A stretch of 64,000 nucleotides of DNA from Anopheles merus (lineage: Eukaryota > Arthropoda > Insecta > Diptera > Culicidae), in NCBI RefSeq assembly GCF_017562075.2, contig NC_054085.1:5599184-5663183 (forward strand), in the 5' to 3' direction. A program made the translations under genes and the position numbers. The notes under the pieces are model-generated. The model did no database searches. It saw only the letters and a list, made by a program, of their open reading frames with translations, and was not told where the DNA came from. Each line of letters opens with the position of its first letter. Positions within the stretch are counted from its first letter, which is position 1. Shown in pieces: positions 47,864 through 60,003 of the stretch.

Positions 47864-47992
47864 ATGGACTACGAAACGGAAGAAAAGCAGGATTTTAACT
47901 GCGTGTCCAAGCCGATACTGCGTCCCATCCTGAAACGTGTAGCGGCACGACGTGAAGAGAAAGCCCTTGCTGTCTACCAAAGACAGCAATAG
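47864..47992 (+). CDS. Tiny ORF, 42 aa, with plausible initiator and poly(A) signal
   Basis: The ATG at 47864 follows a possible insect initiator, TCAGTC, at about 47809, giving a 5' leader near 50 nt that is pyrimidine-rich. The peptide starts MDYETEEKQDFNCVSKPILR, is rich in charged residues, and ends AVYQRQQ before TAG. AATAAA occurs about 175 nt downstream. The arrangement would suit a short mRNA. The pyrimidine-rich leader could instead be a 3' splice site, making this a terminal exon. No family recognised. Confidence 0.3.
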   Translation: MDYETEEKQDFNCVSKPILRPILKRVAARREEKALAVYQRQQ

Positions 47993-48708
47993 TGAACCGC
48001 AGTCACGTCATGGTGGCAGGCACCGGACTTGGAAGCACTGGGTCGCTAAAGCGAATAGGTTTTGCTCGCATTTTATGCAAATTTTCCTTTATTCCATTTC
48101 ATGACAACTGTTTCCTTTCATCGCTAAAGATTCACTATCGTGACTGTGGATAGTATAAAAAAGGACAAATAAATGCGGCCCGTCTTGAAGTGGGTGTGTT
48201 GATATTATCCAATGAGAAGGCCTGCATGAACATTATTTCCTGTTTCTGTCTGATTAATTGACCTTGCATGATTTACTTTATCATTCTCGTTGAAAAATAT
48301 AATCTATTAATTTTAGAAATGTTTAATTTGCACTATTGTTGATTTTGGTGATTGAATACAGCTATTATGGGTAGCTGTTTTTGTGCAAATACTAAAAGAT
48401 GAGTCAATTAAATTTAACTCAAAGTGCGAACAATTAACTATGATGTCTCACCAATTCTACGTATATTTCATGTTTGTACCAGGCGCCTCCATTACCTAAA
48501 GCCTGGGGAAAAACTCATCCAAACAACGGAAATAATACAACGAGCACTAGCTCACATTCTGGTCTGTTGATGCAAGAAGCCAGTGCTAATAAAACCAACA
48601 AAATAATAAAAACAAAATGAACCGCATTCTACTACTGAAACCGTATCGCACGATGTCTGCCTTTCAGGAACCTTTCCAGATATCCTTATCGGTTTCTCCA
48701 TAGAAACC

Positions 48709-49200
48709 ATGCACTGCTTAACGATTGAGTGTTTCAGTGCAACAAGGATCAAGCAAGCCATTTTTACGATAATTGACAGTGGCAACAGAACGAGACAAAC
48801 AGTAGCCAGACTCCTGCCACCTTGCCGCAGGCTCGCTCCTTACCACCTTATCTTTCCTTACCTGAAGCATCGCCGGTCTTTCGTTCGTTCACGCTTGTTC
48901 ATGTGGAGAAGATTGAATAGAAAAAAGAGGAGCAAACCACACTCGTTGGATATGTCAATGCTGGTGAGAATCATACCTCGACCTTTTTGGGGTTTTTTGT
49001 CTGGTATAGGACCTGACCGAAATCTGCCGACCAGACGACCGCTGAACAAACGGTGTCAATGTCGTTTGGCGATAATATTAGGACTGCTTTTAATTTTTAT
49101 GCCTTTTTCGACGACATTTCTAGCCATTATCACACTAATTGATACGGTCAGCAGATATGCCCTGCTTTGTGGTTTATTGTTTGCAATATTTACTTCCTGA
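48709..49200 (+). CDS. ORF of 163 aa with two C-terminal membrane segments, unknown
   Basis: One of the longest ATG-led frames in the window outside the duplication. The N-terminal two thirds are rich in arginine, with no recognisable domain. From about residue 117 there is a hydrophobic stretch (LAIILGLLLIFMPF) followed by a second (YALLCGLLFAIF) at the very C-terminus. AATAAA lies about 165 nt after the stop. The basic first part could be chance reading-through of GC-rich sequence, with only the last third real as an exon. No homology recognised. Confidence 0.3.
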   Translation: MHCLTIECFSATRIKQAIFTIIDSGNRTRQTVARLLPPCRRLAPYHLIFPYLKHRRSFVRSRLFMWRRLNRKKRSKPHSLDMSMLVRIIPRPFWGFLSGIGPDRNLPTRRPLNKRCQCRLAIILGLLLIFMPFSTTFLAIITLIDTVSRYALLCGLLFAIFTS

Positions 49201-49726
49201 TTAAAACTGCCAAGGATGTTCTTTAAAAATTATAAGAAACTGTACTAAAAGAAGATACAAATATTATAACTAAAAGCTATACTAAAGGGATTGTAAATTG
49301 ACAAATGACAAATGACAGGATATATTAATAGAATAACCCAAAAATACTGTCTGGCCGTCATAACTCAATAAAAAGAATGTGAAATTACTATTTTCATTTA
49401 AAAGTTGTTGTTTAATGCCAATGATAATGAAATTACGAAATATTATTATACGTATGATATGTCAAAGTAGAATGTAATGTACACGATATTACTTTGTTTA
49501 ACATTATAAACAATATTTCAGCAGTAAGGACTATTTGGACAAAATAATTTTTTGTATAACCAAACGCATATATACATAATTAAAAAAAACAATACAGCAA
49601 AATACCCTCAAGGATTGTAGGATTCGCTTAAAATTAAAATAAATAATACAAAAAAATATAAATAGCAATGATAAATACTTGAACATAATGTTTAATCTAT
49701 AACTATGAATTTAACAGTCCCACTCC

Positions 49727-49862
49727 GATGGTTTATTGACATACTTGTCATGGGTTCAAGCCCCGTGAAGACTTCGATCCCATACATACTATAGGCATTG
49801 AGACACTGATACCCAAACCTATCAGTGATAAAGGCAGCCCTAAAAAAGCAAAATAAGAAGAA
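49727..49862 (+). mobile_element. Divergent SINE relic
   Basis: Contains TGTCATGGGTTCAAGCCCC (box B), then degraded counterparts of the type I body (GAGACACTGATACCC, AAAGGCAGCCCT) and an AAGAAGAAG end. Older or from a third subfamily. Confidence 0.6.
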
Positions 49863-52414
49863 GGAAAATATGAATCATACTATCAAAAGAGCAATGAAAA
49901 CATCAATAAAAAAAGGAAAATTTTAATATGCAACCATCAGTCTGGCGGTCTAAACATGTCATGAATTATTTTTTATTTCTCATTTTCTTACCTAACTCTT
50001 GTTTATTATGTTGTCACGTAGACCAGGTTTTTCTCATCTAAGGTCTTTCCACAAACAAAGTTTGCTCAACAAACTCGTTAAGTCGAAGAGAAACGATTTT
50101 TTACTCGTTGAGCTGTTTAAAGATTATTTTATTATCTTTCTCAAAAAATTTTCATCGTCATTTCGCCCATCTTTCTCGAATCTGTGAAGTATGTAAAAAA
50201 CATCCATACACACTCAGCCATAACTACCAGCATCTTAACACATTTCCCACCCCACAGAAAGTTCAAACAGGAGCTAAAACATAGAGGCGCGATATACACG
50301 CACGTCAATCGCACTTCATCTGGACGAGTCTGGGCTGGGCTGACTGAACTGAAGGTGCTGCGTACAATCTTTCACTCATCCCTCACGCTTTTCCATCATG
50401 ATCATAACAATAATTTACTTAACCTCCTCTCTCAAAACCTACAAAATCTCATACTATTCTTGGCGGTGCACAAAAAACAGCATGACGAAAACAAAAACGC
50501 CTGCTGAAGCGCAAGCAAACAAACGAAAAACTGAGAACGACCTCAGCGTAGCCAGTAGCTCTTCATCGAGGGTGTGCTATATTCCATCATTAGGATGAAT
50601 ATGTCTTCCTTCGAAGTGGAAAATGTTTTCCACTTCTTGGTTCTCTTGTCCTTTGTGCCATCTTGTTCCAGATACACGATAAACGGGCCTGGCCACCATT
50701 TCTGCACTTCAGAAGACCAGAGACAGGAACCAAAGAAATGAGCCAAAAGAGGGAGCGAAAAACACCAAACGAATCTGATCAAAACAAAGGTATAAATTAA
50801 GCATTATGTGTTTTTCATTTTGATCCCAAATTTATTGCCATACTTGGCCTTTATGGAGTTTGCCATCGTTTCAGGAACATGTGCGACAGTCGTTTTGCGC
50901 GGCCCACCAGCTAGCTGGTTAAGTTTTTGTTACCCACCCTAAAACAGTACAGAGAGAAAAAGGTTAAACTGGGTTTTCATGTGAAATGATCGTTTAGCTA
51001 CAATCAAAAACAGTTTCGGCAGCAGGGAATTGTACGGCCGAAAATGATGTGACACCGAATCATGTCCATGACATCCGCTCAGCGGGGCGGATGGACCAAG
51101 TCGATAACGATGAAAGTTATTACACGTCGTTGGGAAAATGAGTACATACACACCATGGAAAGAAGGTTTAACGAATGAAAGGAAAGTCATGGCAATAATG
51201 CTACAACATGAGAACACAGCAGCAGCAATGCTTATTTCTTCACAAAATGACTTCACTCTCAAAAGATATTAGTCTTAGAAAGTGCTTATGCAATGTTCAT
51301 TTGCAGCGAACCAACAATAACCTTATAGTTAATCAATCGAAGGACACTCAATACGAAATATTTAAGAGGTGAAATTATCTCCCAAATCTATACACTCTAT
51401 TACACTTTGAGTAAAACAAAAACTGCAGATCTGCTAGGCGTATAAGCATGCATTTGTCCTTTTATTTACGATTTAGCACTAATTTCTAACCATCATACCA
51501 TCAACAAATTAAATTTCCTTAACATCACGTGTTTTTTTTTTTATATTGAAAAAGCAGGAGGGAGTTATACCCTGAAATGAGCGTTTAAAGATCAAACCAC
51601 ATAGGGAGATCATAACCAAATAAACAAGTCAAATGAATGCTCTTGCACAACATGAACTAACACAGGATATTTCCGTGAAATCCAACAAACGCATGACATA
51701 GTTTAATTGAGGTTTTCCGGATAAGAAATAAGCCTCATGGGGTTGAGTTAATTAAAGAAACTGCAAAATGAAAAACCGGGCAGTGTTGTCTCAAGCGTTT
51801 TTAATATAAACAATTGAAAACGGTGAAGAACAATTAATTCTAGAGCATAAAGACGTACGTAGAAAAAAATAGATTTGAATTAAACATAAACATAAGTTAA
51901 GATTAAAGCAGTATGTTTTTTTTTAAATATCTATTTCACTACTCAAACTCTTGAGATACGGCAAACTATCGAGATAACATACCCTATCGTTCTGAAAATA
52001 TTATATGTCGTGTAAGTGCGTCTAGACTTGTAGAAAGCATTCAAAAAATATTCTGCAGAATTGCAATATATCCACAACAGTGGCCATCTTCGGAACAATT
52101 AGATTACTTGTCTCGGTACATGCTTCTTGGTCTACAAACCTAAGATCCTATACGTCAGGCATTAGGCATCATCGATGAATTATGTAACGCTGATAAGCGG
52201 GGGGAGGGATGGTGTCAAACGTTACGATTGGTTACAAGGGCTCCCCCAAGGGGTAGTTATACTTTTGTTCGTTACCGCAAAATATTTTTTTTGAGTGACA
52301 AATGAGTAATAAACGAAGATTCTAATTCATGACTTACAACCTTTGCGGTTATGCCGGCCTAAAACGGATTTCGCTACTTTTTATGTACCACGCAGCCGAA
52401 TAGTCCGTCATGGT
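49863..52414. other. No gene recognised
   Basis: Frames at 50184-50600 and 50939-51262 look like chance. From 52186 GGGGGGAGGG and GTTACGATTGGTTACAAGGG hint at a decayed DNA transposon whose partner end I could not define. Confidence 0.4.
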
Positions 52415-52624
52415 CGGGCGGTCTCGTCGTACAGTCATCAACTCGAACGACTCAATAACATGCCCGTCATGGGTTCATGGGTTCAAGCCCAGAATGGACC
52501 GTCCCCCCGTAGCAAGGATCGACTATCCGGCTGCGTGGTAATGAATTAAGTCTCGAAAGCCTGTGTATAGGCCGGCATGTCCGCGTAGGACGTTACGCCA
52601 AATAGAAGAAGAAGAAGAAGAAGG
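52415..52624 (+). mobile_element. SINE type II (alternative 3' half)
   Basis: The head is shared with type I, but the 3' half reads ATAGGCCGGCATGTCC...GGACGTTACGCCAAATAG before the AAG tail. A 9-base duplication doubles the box B start (ATGGGTTCATGGGTTCAAG). Confidence 0.8.
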
Positions 52625-53740
52625 TCAGGAGGGCGATACATACGAGGATTAAACCCAAGACGGAATTTAACTGCAGTTACTATGACGACTGCAGTGGCAC
52701 GCATTCGATTGTACAGGCACACATTTGATGATAGTAGAATGCGATTCGCAGGTAACGACACGCGATTCTAAGCAAATGGCACAATAATCAACTGTAACGC
52801 TGTAAACAGATGTTATACCAATCCAACTCCTTACACACCCAAGTCGTTTAAAAAAAAACTGGAATTAATGCAGTTAGATCTCTTTTCGCCGGAGTTGATC
52901 ATTAATCGTAATTTTATAAATACATCGAAAAAGCAGCCGAAACTCTTCCAAACATTATCAATTTCGTTCGTAGTTTGTAAAACATGCGTAACATATTAGA
53001 CATCACATGCTATATGAAATAGAACAATCAATTTGATGATGGTACAATATCTAAAGCCAAAAAAACATGTCTAGAGAGATGCACATACTTATGGAGGACC
53101 AGGAAGATGGCCGGATAAAATACGCTTCTGATGATCGGGATGCAAGAACATTGCAAATAGTACTTTTTGGATTTGAATGCTGTATGGGACATCTTTTCTT
53201 AATGAAAAATATAATATATTTTTTTCTTGTTTCATTTAAACATGTTGAATGAACTATAATAAAGTAAACAAAGAGAATCAATCTGAGTTCGTTCAATAAA
53301 ATAAGCTATTAGAGGTAGGGGTCAACCTGTTACGTATTTTTTGTAGTAGAGGATTCTTCCCACGTTACAGTTTGTTACACTTAGGGGTGGAGGGGATCGA
53401 AAATCTGCAGTTTTTGCGTTACGCATTTGATGGATGACGCCTTACAGACTACCTTTGTCAGGAAGTTTATTTGTGGACGCATATCTCTACCTGGTAGTGA
53501 AATAGAAAACCTATGCATGCCATTAAACGTACCAATAAACAAATAAACATATTATTACTACTGTAAATATGCAAAATACCAAGCGTTACAGTTCGTTTAT
53601 AGATTGTGATTATCACTAAAATAACTCAATGTATCGAATTTAAAGTAACGAACAGTATGACCAAAAGCAAACGCGCTCAAGATCGCAAAAAACTCTCTCT
53701 CGCTCTCTCGAGAAAACAAAACGAACAAAACAAGATAATG

Positions 53741-54010
53741 CTATTCCGAAATAAATTGCTTTCGAAAAAATAAATTCCTCTTCCACGCGCCAGGCAACCT
53801 AACACCGAACCATACCACTCGGGAAATGTGGCACCGGCTCTTTTGCACCATGACTATGGCATCTCCCTTAAAGCCCCCAAAACGGTGACGACAACCAGCG
53901 ACGCAACGCACCTTCCCCAAGCAACGCCCAACACGATAAGCAAATCGTAGAAAACGAATTAAAATTTCTCCAACCTTTTTACCATTTTTTGCTGCTGATT
54001 TTCCATTCAT
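53741..54010 (-). CDS. Small basic ORF, 89 aa, unknown
   Basis: ATG-led minus-strand frame with A at -3. The peptide begins MNGKSAAKNGKKVGEILIRF and is strongly basic, with four cysteines (GRCLGKVRCVAGC, then SRCH). There is no signal peptide or known domain. Just upstream of the ATG on the same strand is the perfect hairpin at 54031-54058. It could be a small nuclear or ribosome-type protein or simply chance. Confidence 0.22.
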   Translation of the reverse strand: MNGKSAAKNGKKVGEILIRFLRFAYRVGRCLGKVRCVAGCRHRFGGFKGDAIVMVQKSRCHISRVVWFGVRLPGAWKRNLFFRKQFISE

Positions 54011-54030
54011 TTGCACCCACAATACCGGTT

Positions 54031-54058
54031 CGTCCGCCTCTTTTTTTTGAGGCGGACG
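54031..54058. other. Perfect 10-bp hairpin with T8 loop
   Basis: CGTCCGCCTC, eight T, then GAGGCGGACG. GC-rich arms in otherwise AT-rich DNA, just upstream of the ATG of the minus-strand small frame at 53741-54010. Confidence 0.85.
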
Positions 54059-54933
54059 ACCACTTACTGTGTTACTATTATGCTACAAAACCGACCGAGG
54101 GCTTTACATGCCGCTCATCCTACAAGGAAATAGGAACGCTTCTTAAGGCAAATAGAACACACACACACACACAAAATCACACTTCAAACCTTACCAGCAA
54201 ACCTGTGTGGACAGGGTTGAAGGCAGAAAGAAAATGAAGCATTTATTTCGAGGCCAAGGTTGCGGCAACGGCACACGGCATTCCTCCGGGCCGGCGTCAG
54301 ATGTCAGTGCTGCCAGTTGCAGACATTTGCCCGGTAGAAACAGTGCTTTACACAACTCAGCTCATTTTACAATGCACCGCCTCACCAAAGGGCGGAAACC
54401 GCCTGATATACGTGTGTATCTGAAGCGGCACCGGGTGCAGCACGGGAACTCATAAAGGAAAGATACCCGTCGCTCTTGGTCCCATTGTTTCTCCGATCTC
54501 TCGCAAAAGATCAGTCCCCACAAATGGTACGGTCTTTAGATTGGTAAGGTTGGTGGGAGGTTAGTGTTCGCACTGTTTGGGTTACAAATATGCCTTCCTA
54601 CTGAAACCGTTTGTGCCCTTGAATGCTATTTGTCGATAAGGATCTAGAATAATTTATTGTTTTACTACAATTTTTTAAAATGTTTTTGATACAAACTACA
54701 AATGTTTGTTAATAAATTTGTACTATTATAATTTTAGCAGGAATATAAATTGTTGAAATAACACAATTAAGAAATTTATATTTGTAAAAATCTAACAAAG
54801 TTAATCAATTTAACCTCTCATCAATTTAACCTCAACTCTATCTAAACCTACTTTTAATTCAAGATAAGTAATACGACTTCTGACACCCTTAAAGATGATC
54901 CTCATTCATTATCACCCTGAAAGATCGTTAATT

Positions 54934-55117
54934 CTTCTATTTGGCGTAACGTCCTACGCGGACATGCCGGCCTATACAGTCTTTCGAGACTTAATTCATT
55001 ACCACGCAGACGGATAGTCAATCCGTGCTACGGGGAGACGGTCCATTCTAGGCTTGAACCCATGACGGACATGTTATTGAGTCGTTCGAGTTGACGACTG
55101 TATCACGGGACCGCCCC
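54934..55117 (-). mobile_element. SINE type II, minus orientation
   Basis: Reverse complement of the type II structure: TATTTGGCGTAACGTCC at the left, box B as GGCTTGAACCCATGACGG. Perfect target duplication AGATCGTTAATT (54922-54933, 55118-55129). Confidence 0.88.
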
Positions 55118-55129
55118 AGATCGTTAATT

Positions 55130-57132
55130 ATAACGTTCGAATTCGGTCGATGGTTTCAAATTGATCAATGCAAACGTACAGACACGCGGTCATAGCGCCG
55201 GATAAGTAAATAAGTACATACATACACTCATATATTTGGAATATTTGAATCTGGTTTGAACCAATACCGGTTCCAAATCCCAATTTTATCTTGCGATACC
55301 TTCTAAGCTTTTTAATGTATCGGATTAACGGATTATTTGACACGATTATTCTTTGAAATCTTGTTTTTTTAATCTGTCTACTATCTATTGGCCATGCAAG
55401 TGAAATAACCACATTCCATAAAAAAGAAGAAAAAAATATCCCGTAAAATATGACCCTTAAAACAACTTTTCAATCTACCACACTTTCCTATAAAACCTTG
55501 CATAAAAACCGAAACCGGTCCAAGATCAAAGTACACACAGAGATCAAGGTATGTAGATGCCTATGTAGGCAGAATAAACACAGGCCCGCTAACCTCCCGC
55601 CAAAGCCGGCCACAGCCAAATGTCAACGAAATGTACGTACCACGCTGGTACGCACAACGGTGCGCAAATAATTAGTTCCTCGGGATTACTTTATTATGCG
55701 ATTATGGAAAGAAGGTGAAAATTCACGAAATGCTAAAACGTAGGCTTGTCAGGGTGGATGATATTGCATTTGAGTTGGCACTTGGTGCGTGTGTATGTGT
55801 GTGAGTGTAAGGCTTACTAAGAACCAAACACCAACAAAGGCAACCGAGACGAGCCTGCCCTCGGGTGCTTTCAGTGTGGTTTAAAGGGATGAAGCTTGAG
55901 ATTTCATAAAATAACTGCACACCTGGGAAGTACCGGCACTCGAACCCACACACGCACACCCCATACTTTCTTTGGCGTCTCGTGCTAGTGGTTTCAGGCC
56001 ACTTCGGTAGGGTGGCTACATTTTTCCTTAACCTCCTGCTGCCTCCAAAAGAGTTTTCCGAAGGAATGTGTATTTCAACGCGTCTGTGTGTGTGTGTGCG
56101 TTGTGTTTGTGTGTTTTGTGTGTGTGTGCTTCACGCTAGGAAAAGTAGAACACATGGCTCCAAATCATTGGCATAATTGATTCAACGAATGCTACCGAAA
56201 GCTTTACTGCCTGCTGCACCTGCTAGAGTAGCTCGAGCACATATTTATATATTTTGCTTACCACGGTTTCATCACCTACTGGGGCTTGTTTATTTCCCTA
56301 CGGTCGGTACACCGCGCCTTACACCGTCCGGGCTAGTAAGCGTGAGAAAAAGATTTACACAATGACACACAAGATGGTACTTCAGTTGAGGAATGATACC
56401 ACTTAAAGAACATTTCATTGGACGAATGAATTTTGCTTCAAATTGAATAAATCATGCCCGGTTGAGCCGGATGTTGTGCAAGGCATTACTCGCTGCTTGC
56501 CGAGGTTTAAAGTTTGCACCATAAGTGAATTTAAGCATAAAACGAGATGCAATAGACGTCACTTTGTTGCTTCTACTCCTTCTACTCGCCAAACATTCCA
56601 TTATGTAATGATCAGAAGAAAAAACTCCCGGTCCACAGTAACGCTTTTTCCATTCGTAACCATTCCAAGTGTATTTTAACCATCTGAAATGTTGTTCTTC
56701 CTTGCAAAAATATCAGAAAATACGAACATAGCTTTTTCCCTTTTATTCCTTGCTAAAGCTGAAGAGCACAGCTTGGTCGTTTTCTGACTGTTACATCATA
56801 AATTAGTTTATCCTTTTTTATATTCAAATTTATCAAGGATGAGCGGGGCTCGGTTCTGGGTACTGTTGTAGAAAAGAAAAACCTCAACCCGACAACTATT
56901 GCGTGTAAACAGATATCGTTGTAACAAAAGCAAAACTATTTTATTTCTTTCTTTTTCACATTACATATCTGTTCAATGACTTGCTCGAATAAGGTATCTG
57001 TTCTTGCTGCTAAGATTTTTTAAATCATTTGAATGGTAAAGGGTGTTTTTCAGTATGTATGACTTTAGACCTTCAGATACATCGAGAGATCCATATTGAG
57101 ACATATCTCATTATTCAACCATTTCGCAACAG
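55130..57132. other. No confirmed gene
   Basis: An ATG frame at 55450 runs to a perfect donor (ATCAAG|GTATGT) after KIKVHTEIK and could be a short first exon; no partner was found. GT-rich microsatellite sequence at 56084-56126. Otherwise nothing seen. Confidence 0.35.
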
Positions 57133-57992
57133 CTAAAAATGTGAATGCTCGACTCGTCCCGCCGCGTACAGACAAAACATGTACCATTTCTTCTTTGACT
57201 TCCAAGCCGTATATGATATGTGCTCATTTGGAATCCCGGCCAAACTGATAAGGCTAGTTAGAATGACTATGACCAACGTCCCTTGCCAGGTGAAGGTGGA
57301 TGGAAAACTCTCAGGGCTTTTTGCTACCACCAAAGGTCTGCCCCAGGGGAACGGACTAGCATATCTCCTATTCAAATTGGCGCTAGAGAGGGCCACCCGG
57401 GAACTTCGGGAATCATATTTTATAAATCAACCCACATTATATAGAGATCGTATTATATACGATGATTATATAGACATCATTGGTTTGCGGCTCTCCTATG
57501 TAGCAGAAGCCTTCCAACCGATCGAGCAGGCGGCAAAGAACCTCGGATTGCAGATGAAAGAGACAGAGACCAAACTAATGATGGTAACAATAGCGGCCCT
57601 AATAACAATAAATCCAAATTTACGTAGGGCTGACGTGCAGATAGATGAACGCACTTTTGAAGTCGTCCTTCAATTCACTTATCTGAGATGCTGGCAAGGA
57701 TGCTGGCTGCCAACCGGTCATTCTACAGCCTGAAAAAGTAGTTCAAAGAATCTGTCGCGGCGTAAGTTCTGAGACACGGACACTGTCCGATTGTGCCGAA
57801 ACCCTCTGGGCCTCGATCGAGAGGAAGATGCTCAGAAGGATCCTTGGCCCCCCTTGGCCCCAATGGAGGAGCGGTTACAACGACGAGCTATACGAAATGT
57901 ACTGTCGTGCAGCGTATCGAGCTCGCCAGGCCCCGGTGGGCTGGCTATATTGTACGCATAGAAACAGACGACCCAACCCGTCATTTCTAACA
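57133..57992 (+). pseudogene. Non-LTR retrotransposon reverse transcriptase, truncated and frameshifted
   Basis: The frame from 57149 to 57733 reads FFFDFQAVYD, FGIPAKLIRLVRMTMTN, TKGLPQGNGLA and YIDIIGLRLSYVAEAF, which are reverse transcriptase motifs of an insect non-LTR element. The catalytic box normally YADD reads YDDY, and GLxQGD has become GLPQGN. After FTYL the frame breaks. The downstream piece continues in two other frames (MLRRILGP, YNDELYEMY, then VVQRIELARPRWAGYIVRIE) and stops near 57992. The 5' part with the endonuclease is missing. It is a dead 5'- and 3'-truncated copy. Confidence 0.85.
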
Positions 57993-60001
57993 TTTTTCAT
58001 TATTTGTTTTCTTTGTTGCTAACAATTAACACTAAAATACCTATTTTATTGTAACAATTGCTGTAAGCTCTAACTCAATGTATTCATCCAATAATAAATC
58101 TTTCTATATAAAATTTGATCATCAGTTGATTATTCAACCTGTAAACCTGTTTCAAAACTTCATAAAAAACTATGAAAAAATCCCTTACCATAGCAAAAAC
58201 ATTAAATTTTGCTAATAAACTATTCTAGCATCACAAAAATAATATAAATGTACAATCAAAATTATTCTTATTTATAACAATTGCAAAATTAGATCGATTT
58301 TTTATAATGGAATACACCTGATCTTGCATCCTTCATAGATGAAATTTTCCAACGTAACGAGACCGACAAAGAAATAAGCTTATGTATAGAAGGTGTTACT
58401 AATGCCCATACCTCTTATGAATGTAAATTTTTGAATAAAATATGAAATGAATCATACGATGTTTTATTCCTGCACTAAAAACAACCTAAACCCTGTACGA
58501 ACATACTGTTTTCGCTCCGGCTGGAATGCAATTTACATTACCCATAAGCATCGAGGCATGTGCGGGCTTCGGTATGTGGCATTCGTTCACATCTGCCACA
58601 CGCCCTCCGGAAAAGGTGAAATGCAAGGGTGAAAAACGAAATGAAAACTCGCTTTTCTTCCATCTTCGATACGCTTTAAGCACTTCTCACTCACCTTCCC
58701 CCGAGTCCTGTTTCCCCTTAGCTGGGGCTTGGTTCGTGGTCAGGCATTTCCGCTATGGATCATCCTAGACACGGATCAGAACGCCGGGTACGATGGGATA
58801 TTTATTTTCTGACCCCCTTGCTTGGTGTGTGTGTCGTGCTCCCGCGCTGAAGGTCAACATGTTTGTTCGTGCGGAGTTTCCATTTCGTTACGTCTCGCCG
58901 ATTTTTGCTTCTGCCCGAGCGATTTCGATTTGGGTTACGGGTGAGTTGACCTTAGAGTATTTTCCTTCATGTGTGTTTTTTGGCTTTCCGAGCACCCGTA
59001 ACCTTCGGCCACTGCCCTAGAAAGGTGAAGAAGGGAGTGGAAAGCTTCTTAATTTGCATAACAATCCACCAACGGGCTTGCCCGAGCTGACAAACCGATG
59101 CGTACGTAAGCACGTAGCGATACATATTCTACTGACGCTAAACCTTCAAAGAATCTACGCCAAGCTTGAAGAAAAAAGGCAAAAAATATGGATAAGAAGC
59201 TGAAATTCCTTCCACTCCAAGATCACACGAAAAAAACAGTTAACGACATAGGCCTTTGCTAACTTATCGAACGACCAATAGTTTCGTTAGGATTGGGGTT
59301 AGGAACTAATTGATGAATAATAGATACTAGTTATCGACGCACGCCACTAGCGAACTTCCGGTGAAGAGGAAAGCTAATTCTGTCCCTCGAGGCAAAGCTG
59401 CGGGCGAAGCCATGAAAGCGATACATACTGAATAGCATAACTTTTCGCTTCTACCGTAAGCAACCTCAAGAAAGGACTCCGCTTAGTAGTGGAAATGTGA
59501 ACGACGAAGAAATGTGATCCTGTTTATATTCATAAAATGTGTTTAACCCTTCGATTTAATCTTCCCCTCGCTTTTCGTTGAACCACCCCGTTTTCCATTT
59601 GCTTTCCTAAACCATGTTCGGTGGATGACCGCAGCAAAGCAAAACAAAATTGAAATAGAATTTCATCGCACGCCAAACCAAGAAGAAATTCTTCGCCAGA
59701 TTCATTCCTAGATTTTTTCTTATTATACTAGCCTTTCTGCACTTCTTCTTTTTTAACGAAGGTACATCTTTCTTTAAAACACAGTTTAAACAGTTTTTAG
59801 CTTTATTAAGTGGATGCATTTTTTCTAAAATTTTGCATAAAACTGATTTGATTCAAGCAAACTACCCTTGATTTAGAAACAAAATAATTTTTGAGTATGG
59901 CAATAGCAATTTTCATTTAGTTATTTAATTATTTATTTATTTTTGTTATGTTTTTTTTATTATTTTTTAAATAAGTGTTACATAAAACGTGGTAAAATTA
60001 G
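57993..60001. other. No gene recognised
   Basis: AT-rich to 58440, then GC-richer to about 59560 with short frames on both strands lacking domains, then AT-rich. Confidence 0.45.
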
Positions 60002-60003
60002 TA

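Noticed and set aside
52186..53440. A DNA transposon bounded by GTTACG/GGGGG motifs
   Set aside because: The two motif clusters are not convincing inverted repeats and no target duplication was found.
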